From Candidatus Kuenenia stuttgartensis (GTDB lineage Bacteria; Planctomycetota; Planctomycetia; Isosphaerales; Isosphaeraceae), in the NCBI GenBank assembly GCA_945874095.1, contig CAMCFM010000315.1:1-5832 (forward strand): a stretch of 5,832 nucleotides of DNA. The letters are read 5' to 3'. The notes below the pieces were generated by a model that made no database searches, was not told the DNA's origin, and saw only the letters and a program-made list of their open reading frames with translations. Made by a program: the position numbers and the translations under genes. This document shows, piece after piece, positions 5,327 through 5,832 of this stretch. Position 1 is the stretch's first letter; every line of letters begins with the position of its first letter.

Positions 5327-5832
5327 ATGGGCCAGTCTCGCCTCAATACATTTCTGAAAGTCGTTTCTGCAACAGTGGTTGGCATCTCCATATGCCAACC
5401 GGTGCAAGCCCAGTCTGGCCACGGCCATGGCGGGCGTCATCAAAGTACCTCAAGCTGGCAGTTTACTCCAAATACCAGCTCGCTCTATGCCAATCAACCG
5501 TTTACGATCTCAGGCACCGTCGGGTTTCAGAATAATCCAACCACGGTTGGACTTCAGTCGAACTTTAATTCCAGAAGTTGCCTGGCCACACCCCGTCGAT
5601 CTTTTTACGGAGATAATGGGTCCGGGTTTGGCGTGATCCCAGGTCTTGCGATTGTGGCGCCTGGCTGGGCTGGTTATCCCTATGGCGGCTATGGTTATAG
5701 CGGATATGGTGTTGGTTACTCAGGCTGGGGAACCAATAATTATTACAACCGGGGCTATTACCTGAACAACGGCTTTAATCCTTGGATCAATCCATTTCCA
5801 ATCTGGGGATTCAATGGGAATCAAAACTGGAA
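5327..5832 (+). CDS. Secreted Gly/Tyr/Asn-rich protein, cut by the window end
   Basis: The frame is open from the ATG at 5327 to the last base: 168 codons with no stop, so the 3' end lies outside. Residues 1-28 form a Sec-type signal peptide: basic start with R5 and K11, hydrophobic VVSATVVGISI, then VQA before a likely cut after A28. The mature part opens with a His/Gly stretch (GHGHGGRH, 31-38). It passes through an ordinary-looking region with the strand-like segment QPFTISGTVGF (57-67), then becomes low-complexity and rich in Gly, Tyr, Asn and Trp (GYPYGGYGYSGYGVGYSGWG, 116-135, then NNYYNRGYY). It is probably exported and could be a cell-surface or matrix protein, but no enzyme motif is visible. 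AAGGG (5313-5317) lies 9 nt before the start. An in-frame GTG at 5306 is less likely because it has no such site. Confidence 0.8.
   Translation, partial: MGQSRLNTFLKVVSATVVGISICQPVQAQSGHGHGGRHQSTSSWQFTPNTSSLYANQPFTISGTVGFQNNPTTVGLQSNFNSRSCLATPRRSFYGDNGSGFGVIPGLAIVAPGWAGYPYGGYGYSGYGVGYSGWGTNNYYNRGYYLNNGFNPWINPFPIWGFNGNQNW

Overview
The window looks like ordinary bacterial chromosome with long intergenic gaps. It most likely comes from a planctomycete of the Gimesia/Rubinisphaera type. That placement is an inference from the protein styles: a small zinc-ribbon protein ending in FTGRNR, a GNAT protein opening with TYFKRFRME, a membrane protein opening with a DPYSPP tag, and a secreted Gly/Tyr/Asn-rich protein. 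Base composition looks moderate and is visibly more AT-rich in the first kilobase. I saw no tRNA, rRNA, CRISPR array, insertion sequence or phage gene.

Left part (1-1567, plus strand): a membrane-anchored protein with a PsbP/Mog1/DcrB-like C-terminal domain (21-743, possibly cut at its 5' end); a 53-residue zinc-ribbon protein (838-999); and a small capless HAD-type phosphohydrolase (1133-1567). A good sigma70-type promoter (TTGACA, 17 bp, TATCAT) lies before the HAD gene, and its -10 box sits inside the left arm of a 10-bp terminator-like inverted repeat.

Middle (1568-2510): a convergent intergenic region with several dyads, including a 38-bp near-perfect hairpin. It is followed by a minus-strand GNAT acetyltransferase with its own promoter, then a divergent intergenic region containing a perfect 14-bp palindrome.

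Right part (2511-5094, plus strand): a sulfotransferase-like gene and, 31 bp later, a PLP-dependent class IV (BCAT/D-amino-acid type) aminotransferase. Next comes a polytopic membrane protein that probably has its own promoter. The first two genes correspond, in the same order, to the two halves of plant 'branched-chain-amino-acid aminotransferase-like' fusion proteins. This is the most interesting biology in the window and suggests that the two products act together on a shared, unknown substrate.

Right edge (5095-5832): a weak terminator-like hairpin, then a promoter overlapping a palindrome related to the one at 1599-1636, then a secreted low-complexity protein that runs off the window.

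The family assignments come from motif reading and memory; no database search was made.
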